Shown here piece after piece: positions 17,812-26,783 of a stretch of DNA of 64,000 bases. Each line of letters opens with the position of its first letter. The first letter of the stretch is position 1. Below the pieces are notes generated by a model, which saw only the letters and a program-made list of their open reading frames with translations, ran no database searches and had not been told where the DNA came from. Source of the stretch: JAVBWO01 sp036677375 (lineage in GTDB: Bacteria; Bacillota; Dehalobacteriia; UBA4068; UBA4997). The stretch spans positions 1 through 64,000 of the forward strand of contig JAVBWO010000022.1 in NCBI GenBank assembly GCA_036677375.1. Direction: 5' to 3'. Both the position numbers and the translations under genes were made by a program.

Positions 17812-18849
17812 CTATTGTGTGGCAGTTAGTTTACCGCTGCCGGTTAAGGTGACGGTTTTACCCTTCAGCCAACTGTTGGTACTGTTGCCGGATGTGATGA
17901 TGCCGCAGTTTGTAAGGGTAAGAGGGGCGTTATCCGTGACCCTAACGGCGGATGGATTGTCTTCAGTTACCATAATGGTTTCGTCGGATTTCCTAACGCT
18001 ATCACCCCTTTGGGAATAACTGCCCGTGCTTTCAACCGTAGCATTGGCCGTATCTTCTTTAGGACCGCCGCCGCCCATTTTTTCAATGGAGAGCAAGGTT
18101 TCGCTGCCGTCTTTGTTCTGCTTGTACTTGACCATCAGGGTATCGCCCACTTGAATGGAATCGAGACCCGTTTCTGTGCTGTCTGTCTTGTCTTTAGAAG
18201 CGGTGATAATGTTTTCGTCTGTTACAGTGATGGTTTTTTCTTCCCCGGTCAGCGTCAACATGGAGAAACCGCCTTGAGACATATCAGGAGGATGCGTGCC
18301 GTCCGGCGAAGTGCCGGGAGTATCGGTGCCAAAATCGCTATTACCGCTTGTTTTGTCATCGGTTGCATTGCCGTCTGTGGTTTTGATGCTGTCCTTCGTT
18401 TCGGCAGAGGTTGTGCTATCTGTCGTTTTGCTGCTATCCTTAGCAGCAGAAGGGGCTGTGCTATCAGGAGGAACTCCGCTGGGTTTGGTACCACCGTCCG
18501 GAGGATCGCCGCTGGGTTTTGTGCCGCCATCCGGAGGATTGCCATTGGAATTGGTTGTATCTTCAAGTGTGGTGTCTTCTGTGGAAACAGCCATATAACT
18601 GGTATTCTTAATGGAGCCTTCAGCGTTATTCTCCGAGGAAGCCGGCGCTTGCGGTTGTGTCATATCATTTAAGGCGCCTAATGCCAGTGTGATGTCACTG
18701 CCGCTGATTTTTGTGACTTCACCATAGATGGTAAATTCTTCTCCCGTAGTAGTGGTGTCTTGACTGCCGCAAGCGGTAAAGACCAATAACTGTGTAACGG
18801 CGAACAAGCCTAGAGCTATTTTTTTCCATTTGCATTGTTGTTCTATCAT
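17812..18849 (-). CDS. Low-complexity lipoprotein of unknown function
   Basis: 345 residues. The signal peptide ends in a lipobox (VFTAC). A short beta region (EEFTIYGEVTKISGSDITLAL) is followed by a long disordered Thr/Ser/Pro/Asp stretch with an 11-residue repeat (PPDGGTKPSGD, two and a half copies) and then more beta-like sequence (GEEKTITVTDENIITAS, GDTLMVKYKQNKDGSETLLSIEK). The last 70 residues resemble the start of beta-helical carbohydrate-binding-type domains (APLTLTNCGIITSGN). It might be a shortened form of a larger surface protein. Start ATG 18849 is set by GGAGG seven bases upstream. I do not recognise a function. Confidence 0.7.
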   Translation of the reverse strand: MIEQQCKWKKIALGLFAVTQLLVFTACGSQDTTTTGEEFTIYGEVTKISGSDITLALGALNDMTQPQAPASSENNAEGSIKNTSYMAVSTEDTTLEDTTNSNGNPPDGGTKPSGDPPDGGTKPSGVPPDSTAPSAAKDSSKTTDSTTSAETKDSIKTTDGNATDDKTSGNSDFGTDTPGTSPDGTHPPDMSQGGFSMLTLTGEEKTITVTDENIITASKDKTDSTETGLDSIQVGDTLMVKYKQNKDGSETLLSIEKMGGGGPKEDTANATVESTGSYSQRGDSVRKSDETIMVTEDNPSAVRVTDNAPLTLTNCGIITSGNSTNSWLKGKTVTLTGSGKLTATQ

Positions 18850-19083
18850 GAACAAGCCTCCGTTTCAATTTGTTTTATCTGTAAATAATGGTAAAATTTT
18901 CTTTTGATGCCTGTTTGGCAAATAGGTGAAAGATATGTGAAATCATTTATTAATTTATACATAATAAAGCATAATAAATTGGTTCGGATCGCGTCAAAAA
19001 AGTTGGTTTGGGAGCGGTGAGATCCTTTGGGTTTTCTGATTTGCATATTATGGGTTCAATCAAATAAAATCCTTGATATTTTA

Positions 19084-19134
19084 TTTACAGATGTAAAGAC
19101 ATCTATTTACTCGCCGAAATTTCTGGAGTATAAT
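19084..19134 (+). promoter_or_regulatory. niaR promoter with probable NiaR operator
   Basis: TTTACAGATGTAAA (19084-19097) is a perfect palindrome, overlapped by AGATGT-AAAG-ACATCT (19089-19104). The promoter follows: TTTACT (19106-19111), 17 bases, TATAAT (19129-19134). Sites with TTTACA/TGTAAA halves are what I recall for NiaR, so self-repression by nicotinate is likely. Confidence 0.65.
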
Positions 19135-19166
19135 GAACTTGATTTGGAAAAGGAGGAGGGAGTCTC

Positions 19167-19682
19167 ATAGACGGTCAGGAGAGAAGAGCGCTTCTTTTAA
19201 AAAAGATCATGGCGGCAGAGCAGCCGGTCACAGGAGCGGAGTTGGCAGCCAACTTAAATGTAAGCCGGCAGGTGGTAGTGCAGGACATTGCTTTATTACG
19301 GGCTTCCGGGGTGAATATCATTGCCACCCTTTCCGGTTACCTTCACCTGCCACTTATAGTCTGTTCACGTCCGGTGCGAGTGTTTACGTGCCGTCATACC
19401 ACCCTGGCGGAGGTGGAAAAGGAATTGATGATCGTGATTGAGAGCGGCGGCAAAGTGCGGGATGTCATCATCGAGCATCCGGTCTATGGAGAGATTACGG
19501 CCCAACTGATGCTTACCACGGCGGCGGGTGTGAAGGATCTGGTGGCGCGGCTCGCCCAAAAAGGATCGGCGCCGTTATCCACCGTTACCGACGGGGTGCA
19601 CATGCATACGGTGGAAGCAGATTCCGAAAGCAAGCTGGATGAAATAGAAAACGAGCTGCAAAAAGCCGGCATCTTATTTTAA
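19167..19682 (+). CDS. niaR: NiaR-type repressor of niacin/NAD genes
   Basis: About 171 residues: an N-terminal HTH (RRALLLKKIMAAEQPVTGAELAANLNVSRQVVVQDIALLRA, split here only by the reading below) and a C-terminal 3H domain holding the conserved histidines (HTTLAEVEKEL, IIEHPVYGEI, GVHMHTVE) that bind metal and niacin. The first usual start, ATG 19209, would remove the first HTH helix. The ideal ribosome binding site AGGAGGAGGG (19151-19160) instead points to codon 19167, which is ATA. So either a rare AUA start is used, or the start has mutated from ATG and a shortened protein is made. The palindromic operator upstream supports autoregulation. Confidence 0.82.
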   Translation: MDGQERRALLLKKIMAAEQPVTGAELAANLNVSRQVVVQDIALLRASGVNIIATLSGYLHLPLIVCSRPVRVFTCRHTTLAEVEKELMIVIESGGKVRDVIIEHPVYGEITAQLMLTTAAGVKDLVARLAQKGSAPLSTVTDGVHMHTVEADSESKLDEIENELQKAGILF

Positions 19683-19787
19683 AAGTTTCTTATTCATATT
19701 GTTTTCTGTAAGGTTGTACCCGGACAAGCCTTTTTAATATGCCGGAGTAGGAAAGTAAGACTGCCCATGGGCTAAGTCTCAGGCAAT

Positions 19788-19819
19788 GAAAAAAGTTCCC
19801 CCAAAGATTCCGGGGAACT
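19788..19819 (-). terminator. Minus-strand terminator with no minus-strand gene
   Basis: On the minus strand, AGTTCCCC pairs with GGGGAACT and is followed by six T. No minus-strand gene ends here; both neighbours are on the plus strand. Confidence 0.6.
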
Positions 19820-19853
19820 CCGCGTTGTACAATTTGAATAAAGGACGTGTTTT

Positions 19854-20963
19854 ATGAGCAAGAAAGCCAAAACCAATGAGATAAATAAGAAATATAGAAA
19901 GAAGGCAAATGCGAGCGCCGCCACAAAAAAAGATAAATCCGCGGAAGTAGGCTGGGGCAGAAGAATTTTTGACCGCTATCTGGTGAAAGCCATGTCCGGT
20001 ATGGCTCTTGGCCTTTTTGCCTCGGTGATCGTCAGTGTTTTGATCAGTCAGGCAGCCAAGATTCCACTGCCGGGTTTTGCTCTGTTGGCGGATTTTGCCG
20101 TTCTCATCGGCGCTAAGTCTCCCGTGGTAGGCGCCGCCATCGGCGCTGGGATTGCCTATTCCCTGCGGCATAAGCCCTTGGTTATCTTTTCCACCTTGGC
20201 GGCCGGTGCTTACGGCTATTCTTTGGGCGGCCCCCTGGGCGCTTATTTTGCGGCGGTGGCAGGCGCCGAGATCGGCGGTCTGGTAGTGGGCCGCACCCAT
20301 TTGGATATCGTCCTGGTGCCCTTTGTGACCATTATCTCCGGTTCTTTGGTAGGCTATTTCATCGGGCCTGAGGTTCAGAATATCATGCTGGCCATCGGAA
20401 ACTTCATTAATGTGGCTACCACGCTGCGGCCCATTCCCATGGGCATCATTATCGCGGTTGTGCTGGGCGCCGTGCTGGTTTCCCCTTTGTCTTCAGCGGC
20501 CTTGGCCATTACCTTGGACCTTTCCGGCCTGGCTGCCGGAGCGGCCACCTTAGGCTGCTGTGTGCAGATGATCGGTTTTGCGGTGGCCAGTTTCCCGGAA
20601 AACGGCTGGGATGGTTTGCTGGGTCAGGGCCTTGGCTCCGCCAAGCTGCAATTGCCTAATATCATGCGCCGGCCGGCGATTCTCTTGCCCACCATTCTGA
20701 CCAGCGCTATTTTAGGCCCCCTTTCTACCACCATATTTAATATGCAGAACAATGCCCAAGGCGCCGGTATGGGTTCCTCCGGCCTGGTGGGGCAATTTAC
20801 CACCTACGCTACCATGTCGGCCTATATGCCCAGCTGGCAGGTATTGCTTTATATTCTTGTTCTGCACTTTATTTTGCCGGTCGTGCTTACCCTTTTCTTT
20901 GCCGTTCGGATGCGCAAATGGGGCATCATCCGTAAGGGCGATATGAAGCTCAGAATGAATTAG
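19854..20963 (+). CDS. PTS_EIIC_2-family membrane protein
   Basis: 369 residues. A basic, hydrophilic tail of about 40 residues leads into some nine membrane segments rich in Gly/Ala. The segments MSGMALGLFASVIVSVLISQ, GARTHLDIVLVP-like GRTHLDIVLVPF, RPIPMGIIIAVVLGAVLVSPLSSAA and GCCVQMIGFAVASFPENGWDG are typical of the PTS_EIIC_2 (PfoR-like) family. No PTS IIA/IIB partner is near, and the transported substrate of this family is not known to me. Start ATG follows AAAGGA. It is the next gene after niaR, so it could be a niacin-related carrier; this is inference from position only. Confidence 0.78.
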   Translation: MSKKAKTNEINKKYRKKANASAATKKDKSAEVGWGRRIFDRYLVKAMSGMALGLFASVIVSVLISQAAKIPLPGFALLADFAVLIGAKSPVVGAAIGAGIAYSLRHKPLVIFSTLAAGAYGYSLGGPLGAYFAAVAGAEIGGLVVGRTHLDIVLVPFVTIISGSLVGYFIGPEVQNIMLAIGNFINVATTLRPIPMGIIIAVVLGAVLVSPLSSAALAITLDLSGLAAGAATLGCCVQMIGFAVASFPENGWDGLLGQGLGSAKLQLPNIMRRPAILLPTILTSAILGPLSTTIFNMQNNAQGAGMGSSGLVGQFTTYATMSAYMPSWQVLLYILVLHFILPVVLTLFFAVRMRKWGIIRKGDMKLRMN

Positions 20964-21014
20964 CGGATGAATTAGAAATAAATTTAGGAATGAATTAGCG
21001 GGATTTTGCTTATC

Positions 21015-22754
21015 TTAAACGGAAAACTGATATTGGTAATACTGAGCGTACAGGCCGTTCTTCTGCAACAGTTCTTCATGACTGCCCCGTTCCAGGATGC
21101 CTTGGTTGGTTAAGACTAAAATCTCATCCGCATTCTTAATGGTGGACAAGCGGTGCGCCACAATAATGGCAGTACGGCCTTGCGCCAGGCGTGACAAGGA
21201 GTTTTGGATCATCATTTCCGTGGCGTTGTCCAAAGCGGAGGTTGCTTCGTCTAAAATCAGGATGGACGGATTCTTTAAAAAGATGCGGGCGATGGAGATA
21301 CGCTGCTTCTGTCCGCCGGAGAGCTTGATGCCCCGTTCCCCGATATAGGTGTCATAGCCTTCCGGCAGTGTCATGATATAGTCGTGGATATTGGCGTCCT
21401 TTGCCGCCTGGATGATTTCTTCTTCTTTGGCGTCCAAATTACCGTAGGCGATATTCTCCCGGATGGTGCCGGTAAAGAGAAAGACATCCTGCGCCACCAT
21501 GCCGATGTGATTCCGCAAGCTGTGCCGGGAAAGGTCGTTGATGTTATAACCGTCAATTAAAATACGGCCTGCCGAAACGTCATAAAAGCGCAAAAGCAGG
21601 TGGCACAATGTGGTTTTACCGCTGCCGGACGGACCCACCAGGGCGACGGTTTTCCCTTTATCCAAATGCAGCGTCAGATGATCAATTACGTGATTGATGG
21701 TGATATCGCCGTTTTTCTCATCCTTCTCCTGATAGCTGAACGATACATCCTCAAAATCAATAAATCCTTCCATATGTTGCAGATGGATCGCGTTGGGCTT
21801 TTCATATTCCGGCGCTTCCTGCATGATCTGTTCCATGCGCTTGAAGCCCGTCATACCGTTTTGATATTGCTCGAAGAAATCAATGAGGCGGCGCACCGGC
21901 GTCAAAAAAGAGTTGATATAAAGGAGATACATGGTGAATTCACCCGCATTGATTTTCCCTTGGAAAAAGAAGACGCCACCGCCTACTAAAACCACCAAAT
22001 ATAGCACATCGGTGGACAAGATCATACTGGAGAAAAACTGTCCCATGGCCCGATAGCCTTCGTTCCGAGCCAGTTTATAGCTTTGATTGAATTTGGCAAA
22101 TTTTCGGTTCTCATAATCGCTGTTGGTATAGGCCCGTGTGATGCGGATCCCGGCAATGGCATTCTCTAGGTCGGCGTTGACCTCGGCCATCTCCACCCGC
22201 ATTTTGGTAAAAGCGTTACTCATACGCTTGCGCATCAGGACCGCTACAGCCACCACGAAGGGGAGGGCCAGGAAAATGATAAGGGTCAGCGGTACATTGA
22301 TGGTGCAGAGGATGATAAAGGAACCCATCAGAACAATGAGGGAAAGAAAAAGATTCTCCGGCCCGTGGTGCGCCAGTTCGGAGATATCCATGGAATCATT
22401 GATGAGTCGGGACATGATGCTCCCGGCTTTGTTTTCGTCAAAATAGGAAAAGGGCAGCTTCTGCAAATGACGGAACATGGCCTCCCGCATATCGCCCTGT
22501 ATTCTGACGCCCATGACATGACCGTAATATTGAATAAAATAATTCAGTCCGGCTTTGATCAGGTAAATAGCCAAAAGAGCAAAGGACCAGATTAAAAAAA
22601 GCCGCATATTGGCATTGGGTACATAGTCATTGATGATATCTTTGGCAATCATGGGATAAAACAGATCAGCCAGCGCCACGAAGAGAGCGCAGGTCATGTC
22701 GGCAAAAAACAGTTTCTTGTACGGCTTGTAAAATTGTATAAAACGGTAAATCAT
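21015..22754 (-). CDS. ABC exporter, fused membrane and ATPase domains
   Basis: 579 residues. Six membrane segments (about 15-305) are followed by one ATPase domain with Walker A VGPSGSGKTT, Q-loop VAQDVFLFTG, signature LSGGQKQRISIARI, Walker B ILILDEATSALD and switch VAHRLSTIKNA. This is the half-size MsbA/BmrA/YknU-type exporter, which works as a homodimer or heterodimer; no partner half-transporter is adjacent, so homodimer is likely. The start is ATG 22754 (AAAGGGG upstream). Reading back to 22928 would add 58 residues with no family similarity. Confidence 0.9.
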   Translation of the reverse strand: MIYRFIQFYKPYKKLFFADMTCALFVALADLFYPMIAKDIINDYVPNANMRLFLIWSFALLAIYLIKAGLNYFIQYYGHVMGVRIQGDMREAMFRHLQKLPFSYFDENKAGSIMSRLINDSMDISELAHHGPENLFLSLIVLMGSFIILCTINVPLTLIIFLALPFVVAVAVLMRKRMSNAFTKMRVEMAEVNADLENAIAGIRITRAYTNSDYENRKFAKFNQSYKLARNEGYRAMGQFFSSMILSTDVLYLVVLVGGGVFFFQGKINAGEFTMYLLYINSFLTPVRRLIDFFEQYQNGMTGFKRMEQIMQEAPEYEKPNAIHLQHMEGFIDFEDVSFSYQEKDEKNGDITINHVIDHLTLHLDKGKTVALVGPSGSGKTTLCHLLLRFYDVSAGRILIDGYNINDLSRHSLRNHIGMVAQDVFLFTGTIRENIAYGNLDAKEEEIIQAAKDANIHDYIMTLPEGYDTYIGERGIKLSGGQKQRISIARIFLKNPSILILDEATSALDNATEMMIQNSLSRLAQGRTAIIVAHRLSTIKNADEILVLTNQGILERGSHEELLQKNGLYAQYYQYQFSV

Positions 22755-23025
22755 ACGATAACCCCTTTTGTCGGTAGCCCGTTTGTTTTTCCTTTTTGAT
22801 GTGTTTGAAAGAGGATTGGATAAGGATAAATACTTCTTACCTATAGAAGCGCAGCACGTTTCTAATTTTTTTGGTAAGACGATTTTGATGCAGGAGACAG
22901 ATAGAAAAAGCCATCCGATATCACACATCCCTAGCCAGCTTTAGTATATCATACTTGCTAATATTTGGGATATATTTCACAGACGGCTTTTTTTAATATT
23001 TTTTGTTTCTCTTACATAAAAAATT

Positions 23026-23340
23026 TCACCTTAAATACGGGATCGTCTTAGCGGCGGCATTCATCTTGGTGACAATGTTGTACATATTGCTGATGGGTAC
23101 CCACGCTGAGCTGTTCTGTCAGGTAAGACATGCGCCGCAGGAGATGATTTCGATGCCTTCTGCTACCGTACTGGTCAGGATATCTTCCACCTCAGAGCCT
23201 TGGCAGGTGAAAAATACGCCCTTATTGATAAAAATGATGGTGGTAGGTTTGAGCGAAGCTTCCGCTAGGGCATAAATGTAGCTTTTCCAGCATGGCTTTG
23301 GAATCCATTGGTTTCTCTCGCTTAAATAAATATCCATATA
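23026..23340 (-). pseudogene. yedF: Decayed yedF-like gene (selenium-metabolism sulfurtransferase-like protein)
   Basis: The minus strand reads KSYIYALAEASLKPTTIIF, INKGVFFTCQGSEVEDIL and EGIEIISCGACL, the C-terminal DsrE-like domain of YedF. After CL, two frame changes are needed to continue through TEQLSVGT and ISNMYNIVTKMNAA to a stop at 23026. The N-terminal TusA-like domain is absent. So this is a remnant. It lies directly downstream of the molybdenum aldehyde oxidoreductase on the same strand. In many anaerobes yedF is clustered with selenium-dependent molybdenum hydroxylases, which makes the position meaningful. Confidence 0.75.
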
Positions 23341-23415
23341 AAGAAGCGGGAGATGCATGAAAGAATCCCCCGCCTCTGAATTAATATGGTTGATATGGGT
23401 TGATACGGTTGGCTA

Positions 23416-26181
23416 TTATGCTTTTTTTGTTTGCAAGGCCGCCAGCACCTTTTCGGGATAAGCCGGCAGATTGCGGATGCGGGCGCCGCAGGCATTGTCG
23501 ATAGCGTTGATGATGGCGGCGTGAGGGCTTGAAGTCACCACTTCACCGCAGCCTGAGGAACCGAAGGCACTGTGTTTTCTGGGGGTTTCCAGATATAAGA
23601 TATCGATCTCGTCGGGCAGATCCTCAATATAGGGGAAACCGCTTCTGGCTAAAGTATTGTGCCGTTTCAGATCTTCGAAGTCTTCGCTTAAGGCCATACC
23701 GACCCCAAGTTCTATCCCGCCATAGTATTGTCCGTCCACGGCTGCTTTATTGCCGATTTTTCCGGAATCCACGGCAACGGTCATTTTTACTAACTTGGTT
23801 TTGCCGGTGGTGATATCGACTACAACCTCGGCAATGAACACACCGTACATGAAAGCGATGTGGGAATAAGGCGTTAAGCCGCTCTTATGATCCAGAGCTG
23901 TACAGAAATCGCCGGTGGAAAAGCTTCCTAAATAGTAAGTTTCAATTCCTTCCGCTACCATCTCATCGTAAGTACGGAAGCTGCCGTTGGATTTTTTCAT
24001 GGCATTGGTCAGCTTTTCACAGGCATCGAATATGGCATTGCCAGTGATGACCTGACTCCGGCTGCCTGCGGCAGCACCGCTGCAGGGGCATTTTGAGGTA
24101 TCGTTAGAAACCAGTACAATTTGATCGGGGGATACGTCAATGCCACATTTGTGAAGAGATTCTTGAGTCAGTGTAATACAACCGATATCGGCTCCTTGAC
24201 CGTGATCCTCCCAAGTATTATACATAGCGAATTTGCCGTCCGGCAAAAGAGCCATAGCGGCGTCCGAAGCGTCGCAGGTCTCGTCCCCTACGCAGTAGCA
24301 GGCTAAAGCAATACCGACGCCGCGTTTTAAGGTATCGGTGGAGCCTTCCGCTGCTCGTTTTTTAGCTGCTTCATAGGTGGGACGAAGCATATCCATCAAG
24401 GTGCCGTAAACCAGCTCATCATGCTTGTTGCCATAAGGGGTGGTGGATTCCGGTTTATAAAGATTTTTGTAACGGAATTCGAAGGGGTCTTCCCCTAAAG
24501 CTTTTGCCAATTCGTCAATGATGCTTTCGGTGGCGAAGAGGGATTGCGGCGAGCCGTAGCCTCGCATGGCTGCGCCGTAAGCGTGGTTCGTGATGGTAAT
24601 CCGACCCAGATTGCGCAAGTTCTCGATATGGTAGCCGGCGCCCATAAACTGATTGCCCCGGGTGAGAAGCAAATCGCCCAGTTCACTGTAAGCACCGTGA
24701 TCAATAAGGAAATTGGCGTTTAAGCCCACGATTTTGCCGTCCGATTTATTGGCTCCCATTTCCAGATGCATAAAGAAAGGAGAACGTTTGCCGGTATACG
24801 TCAATTGCTGCTGCATGTTGAATTCCAGATAAACCGGTTTTCCCGTGGCCATACAGGCGACTCCCAAATAGCCTTCTATGGTGGGAGAAAGCTTATAGCC
24901 AAAAGTACCGCCGGTGTTGTTCTGGATAAGACGGATCTGTTCTTTGTCCAGACCCAAGCCTTCGCAGATCATGTCTCGGTGAAGGTAGATATGAACGCTC
25001 TTGCTGTGAATGGTCAGAAGTCCGTTTTCATCATAGTAAGCGTAGCCCACATCGGGTTCCAGTACCAGGTGAGGCTGGCGTTGGGTATAGTAATCGGCTT
25101 TGATTACCACATCGGCTTTTTCTAAAAGAGGCACCGGGTCTTCCCCTTTGATGGTGGGTTGCTCACAAAAGACGTTGGGACTACCGGGGTGGATTTCCAT
25201 GGCGTCGGGAGCGGCAGCTTCCAGAGCATTCATGTAGGCGGGCAATTCTTCCAATTCCAAAACGACTTTTTCGGCGGCGGCGTCAGCATGCTCTTGGGTG
25301 TCTGCGCAAACCAAGGCTACCACGTCACCGTATTGGAAGATCTTTTCATCGCATAAAATGGGACGGTCAAAACCGGAACCTTTGCTCCAGGAATAGAAAA
25401 GCATGTTATTGATACGGTTGGTGCCCTGTACGTCCTTATGGGTTAGGACGGCTGCCACGCCGGGCATTTTTTTCGCTTCCTCCGTATCAATGGAAAGGAT
25501 ATTGGCATGAGAAACTTTTGCTTGTACCAATGCGATGCGCAAGGTGCCCTCGGGTAGTTTGAGACCGGTATCGGCTCCAAAATCAAAGGTGCCGGTAACT
25601 TTGGCGATAGCGGAAGGACGCGGATAATCGGTACCAAAAATACGCCCGTCAACGGGCATCTTAAAGCCCAGTTCCTCTACGCTCATTTCGCCCCGCATTA
25701 CCTTAGCGGCAGCCATAACAGAATCGACGATGGGTTTATAACCGGTACAACGGCAGGCATTTTTATTTTTGCTGAACCAGGCGCGGACTTCCTTACGGGT
25801 GGGATTGGGATTTTCATCCAATAACACTTTGGCGGCTACAATAAAGCCGGGTGTGCAGAAGCCGCACTGTGCGGCGCCGTATTTGACCCAGGCAGCTTGA
25901 AGAGGATGCAGATTGTCAGGGGTACCGATGCCTTCAATGGTGGTGATCTTGGCATTTTCCGCCACTCTTGACATTTTGATCATACAGGATTTTACTAGTT
26001 TACCGTCTAGAATCACGGAGCAAACACCGCATTGATTCTGCCGGCAACCGACCTTTGTCCCTGTCAGGCCCAATTGTTTGCGGATTACATCAACTAACAG
26101 ATCATCCTTGCTGACCAGCACTGTCCGGGTGCTGCCGTTTACGTTGAGCTCTTTCTTGTAATAGTTTTTGATTTCAGTCAT
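23416..26181 (-). CDS. Molybdenum aldehyde oxidoreductase (MOP/xanthine-oxidase family)
   Basis: 921 residues, the length and layout of Desulfovibrio aldehyde oxidoreductase: an N-terminal plant-type [2Fe-2S] domain (about 10-85; GCRQNQCGVC and a later Cys), a helical second [2Fe-2S] domain (about 90-165; QCGFCTPGF and CRCTGYKP), then the large molybdopterin-cytosine-dinucleotide part (about 185-915) with GGTFGYK, AYGAAMRGYGSPQ, CPCSGAAAGSRSQ and the catalytic GCGE near the C-terminus. There is no FAD domain, so electrons probably go to ferredoxin or flavodoxin. It oxidises aldehydes or hydroxylates N-heterocycles; the substrate is not deducible. Start ATG follows TAGGAGGG. Transcription is probably set by the Moco riboswitch upstream. 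Confidence 0.9.
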   Translation of the reverse strand: MTEIKNYYKKELNVNGSTRTVLVSKDDLLVDVIRKQLGLTGTKVGCRQNQCGVCSVILDGKLVKSCMIKMSRVAENAKITTIEGIGTPDNLHPLQAAWVKYGAAQCGFCTPGFIVAAKVLLDENPNPTRKEVRAWFSKNKNACRCTGYKPIVDSVMAAAKVMRGEMSVEELGFKMPVDGRIFGTDYPRPSAIAKVTGTFDFGADTGLKLPEGTLRIALVQAKVSHANILSIDTEEAKKMPGVAAVLTHKDVQGTNRINNMLFYSWSKGSGFDRPILCDEKIFQYGDVVALVCADTQEHADAAAEKVVLELEELPAYMNALEAAAPDAMEIHPGSPNVFCEQPTIKGEDPVPLLEKADVVIKADYYTQRQPHLVLEPDVGYAYYDENGLLTIHSKSVHIYLHRDMICEGLGLDKEQIRLIQNNTGGTFGYKLSPTIEGYLGVACMATGKPVYLEFNMQQQLTYTGKRSPFFMHLEMGANKSDGKIVGLNANFLIDHGAYSELGDLLLTRGNQFMGAGYHIENLRNLGRITITNHAYGAAMRGYGSPQSLFATESIIDELAKALGEDPFEFRYKNLYKPESTTPYGNKHDELVYGTLMDMLRPTYEAAKKRAAEGSTDTLKRGVGIALACYCVGDETCDASDAAMALLPDGKFAMYNTWEDHGQGADIGCITLTQESLHKCGIDVSPDQIVLVSNDTSKCPCSGAAAGSRSQVITGNAIFDACEKLTNAMKKSNGSFRTYDEMVAEGIETYYLGSFSTGDFCTALDHKSGLTPYSHIAFMYGVFIAEVVVDITTGKTKLVKMTVAVDSGKIGNKAAVDGQYYGGIELGVGMALSEDFEDLKRHNTLARSGFPYIEDLPDEIDILYLETPRKHSAFGSSGCGEVVTSSPHAAIINAIDNACGARIRNLPAYPEKVLAALQTKKA

Positions 26182-26224
26182 TTTGTCCCTCCTAATTTAA
26201 ATGCGTCAACCTGTTTTGTGCATC

Positions 26225-26321
26225 AAAAAAGCAAACTCGGAAATATAAGCCGAGTTTGCCAAAAGGATAAGCCAATAAGCACAGGAGTACAGAAAAAAAC
26301 TCCTGTTGTAATCGACAGGAG
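26225..26321 (-). terminator. Tandem intrinsic terminators between Moco riboswitch and gene
   Basis: On the minus strand, first CTCCTGT/ACAGGAG plus T7 (26321-26293), then GCAAACTCGG/CCGAGTTTGC plus T6 (26259-26225). Between them, TGTACTCC (26291-26284) is exactly complementary to the 3' strand of the riboswitch closing helix (GGAGTACA), a plausible switching partner. A third, weaker hairpin (AGACAGCC with GGCTTGTCT) lies nearer the aptamer. Confidence 0.75.
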
Positions 26322-26356
26322 GGTACAAAAGACAAGCCAATCCTGATAATGGCTGT

Positions 26357-26466
26357 CTATGTACTCCTTTCCAAAATAGCGGGAGGCTCATTTGTTTCCT
26401 CATGAACCCTGGAATTGTTGCCATAGTAAAAACCTTAGGCAGCAAAACTCGGAGTAAAACATATGT
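26357..26466 (-). ncRNA. Moco riboswitch (moaA-motif RNA)
   Basis: The minus strand has GAGCCTCCCGCTATTTTGGA followed by AAGGAGTACATAG, close to the 3' half of the Escherichia coli moaA leader (GCCUCCCGUAUCUGG, AAAGGUGUACAUGG). The 5' part has TATGTTTTACTCC, which pairs with GGAGTACATA to close the RNA, and a central GGCAACAATTCCAGGG region. It senses molybdenum cofactor, and here precedes an enzyme that uses that cofactor. With two terminators downstream, control by premature termination is likely. Confidence 0.8.
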
Positions 26467-26492
26467 AATTTTTATAAAATTCAATTAAGTTT

Positions 26493-26522
26493 ATCTTAGC
26501 ACAGCAAGGAAGTGCATGTCAA
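26493..26522 (-). promoter_or_regulatory. Promoter of the Moco-riboswitch transcript
   Basis: Minus strand TTGACA (26522-26517), 18-base spacer, TAAGAT (26498-26493), about 25 bases before the riboswitch. Confidence 0.6.
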
Positions 26523-26690
26523 TATAGCAGGCGTGTATACATTACTGTATCCGGTAATGATAAATTTTTTATACAAATAACATTTATAAAATTTTAACAG
26601 TAGAGGAGTATTCTGTAAAATTTGACCTTTGTAAATTATATCACCAACCGATTTTTAATTTTTAAATAATTTAGAACAACGTAAAATAAC

Positions 26691-26727
26691 ATAAAAAGGC
26701 CGTATTCCAAAATCCTGGAATGCGGCC
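26691..26727 (-). terminator. Terminator of the activase gene
   Basis: Minus strand GGCCGCATTCCA pairs with TGGAATACGGCC (one wobble), followed by five T. Confidence 0.85.
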
Positions 26728-26783
26728 CTTATTGTTTGCTGGTATTTGTTTTATAATCCTACATTATCAATGGTATTTTTCCC

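Noticed and set aside
18010..18672. Plus-strand open frame of 220 codons opposite the lipoprotein
   Set aside because: It is a shadow of the low-complexity minus-strand gene: no ribosome binding site, no recognisable domain.
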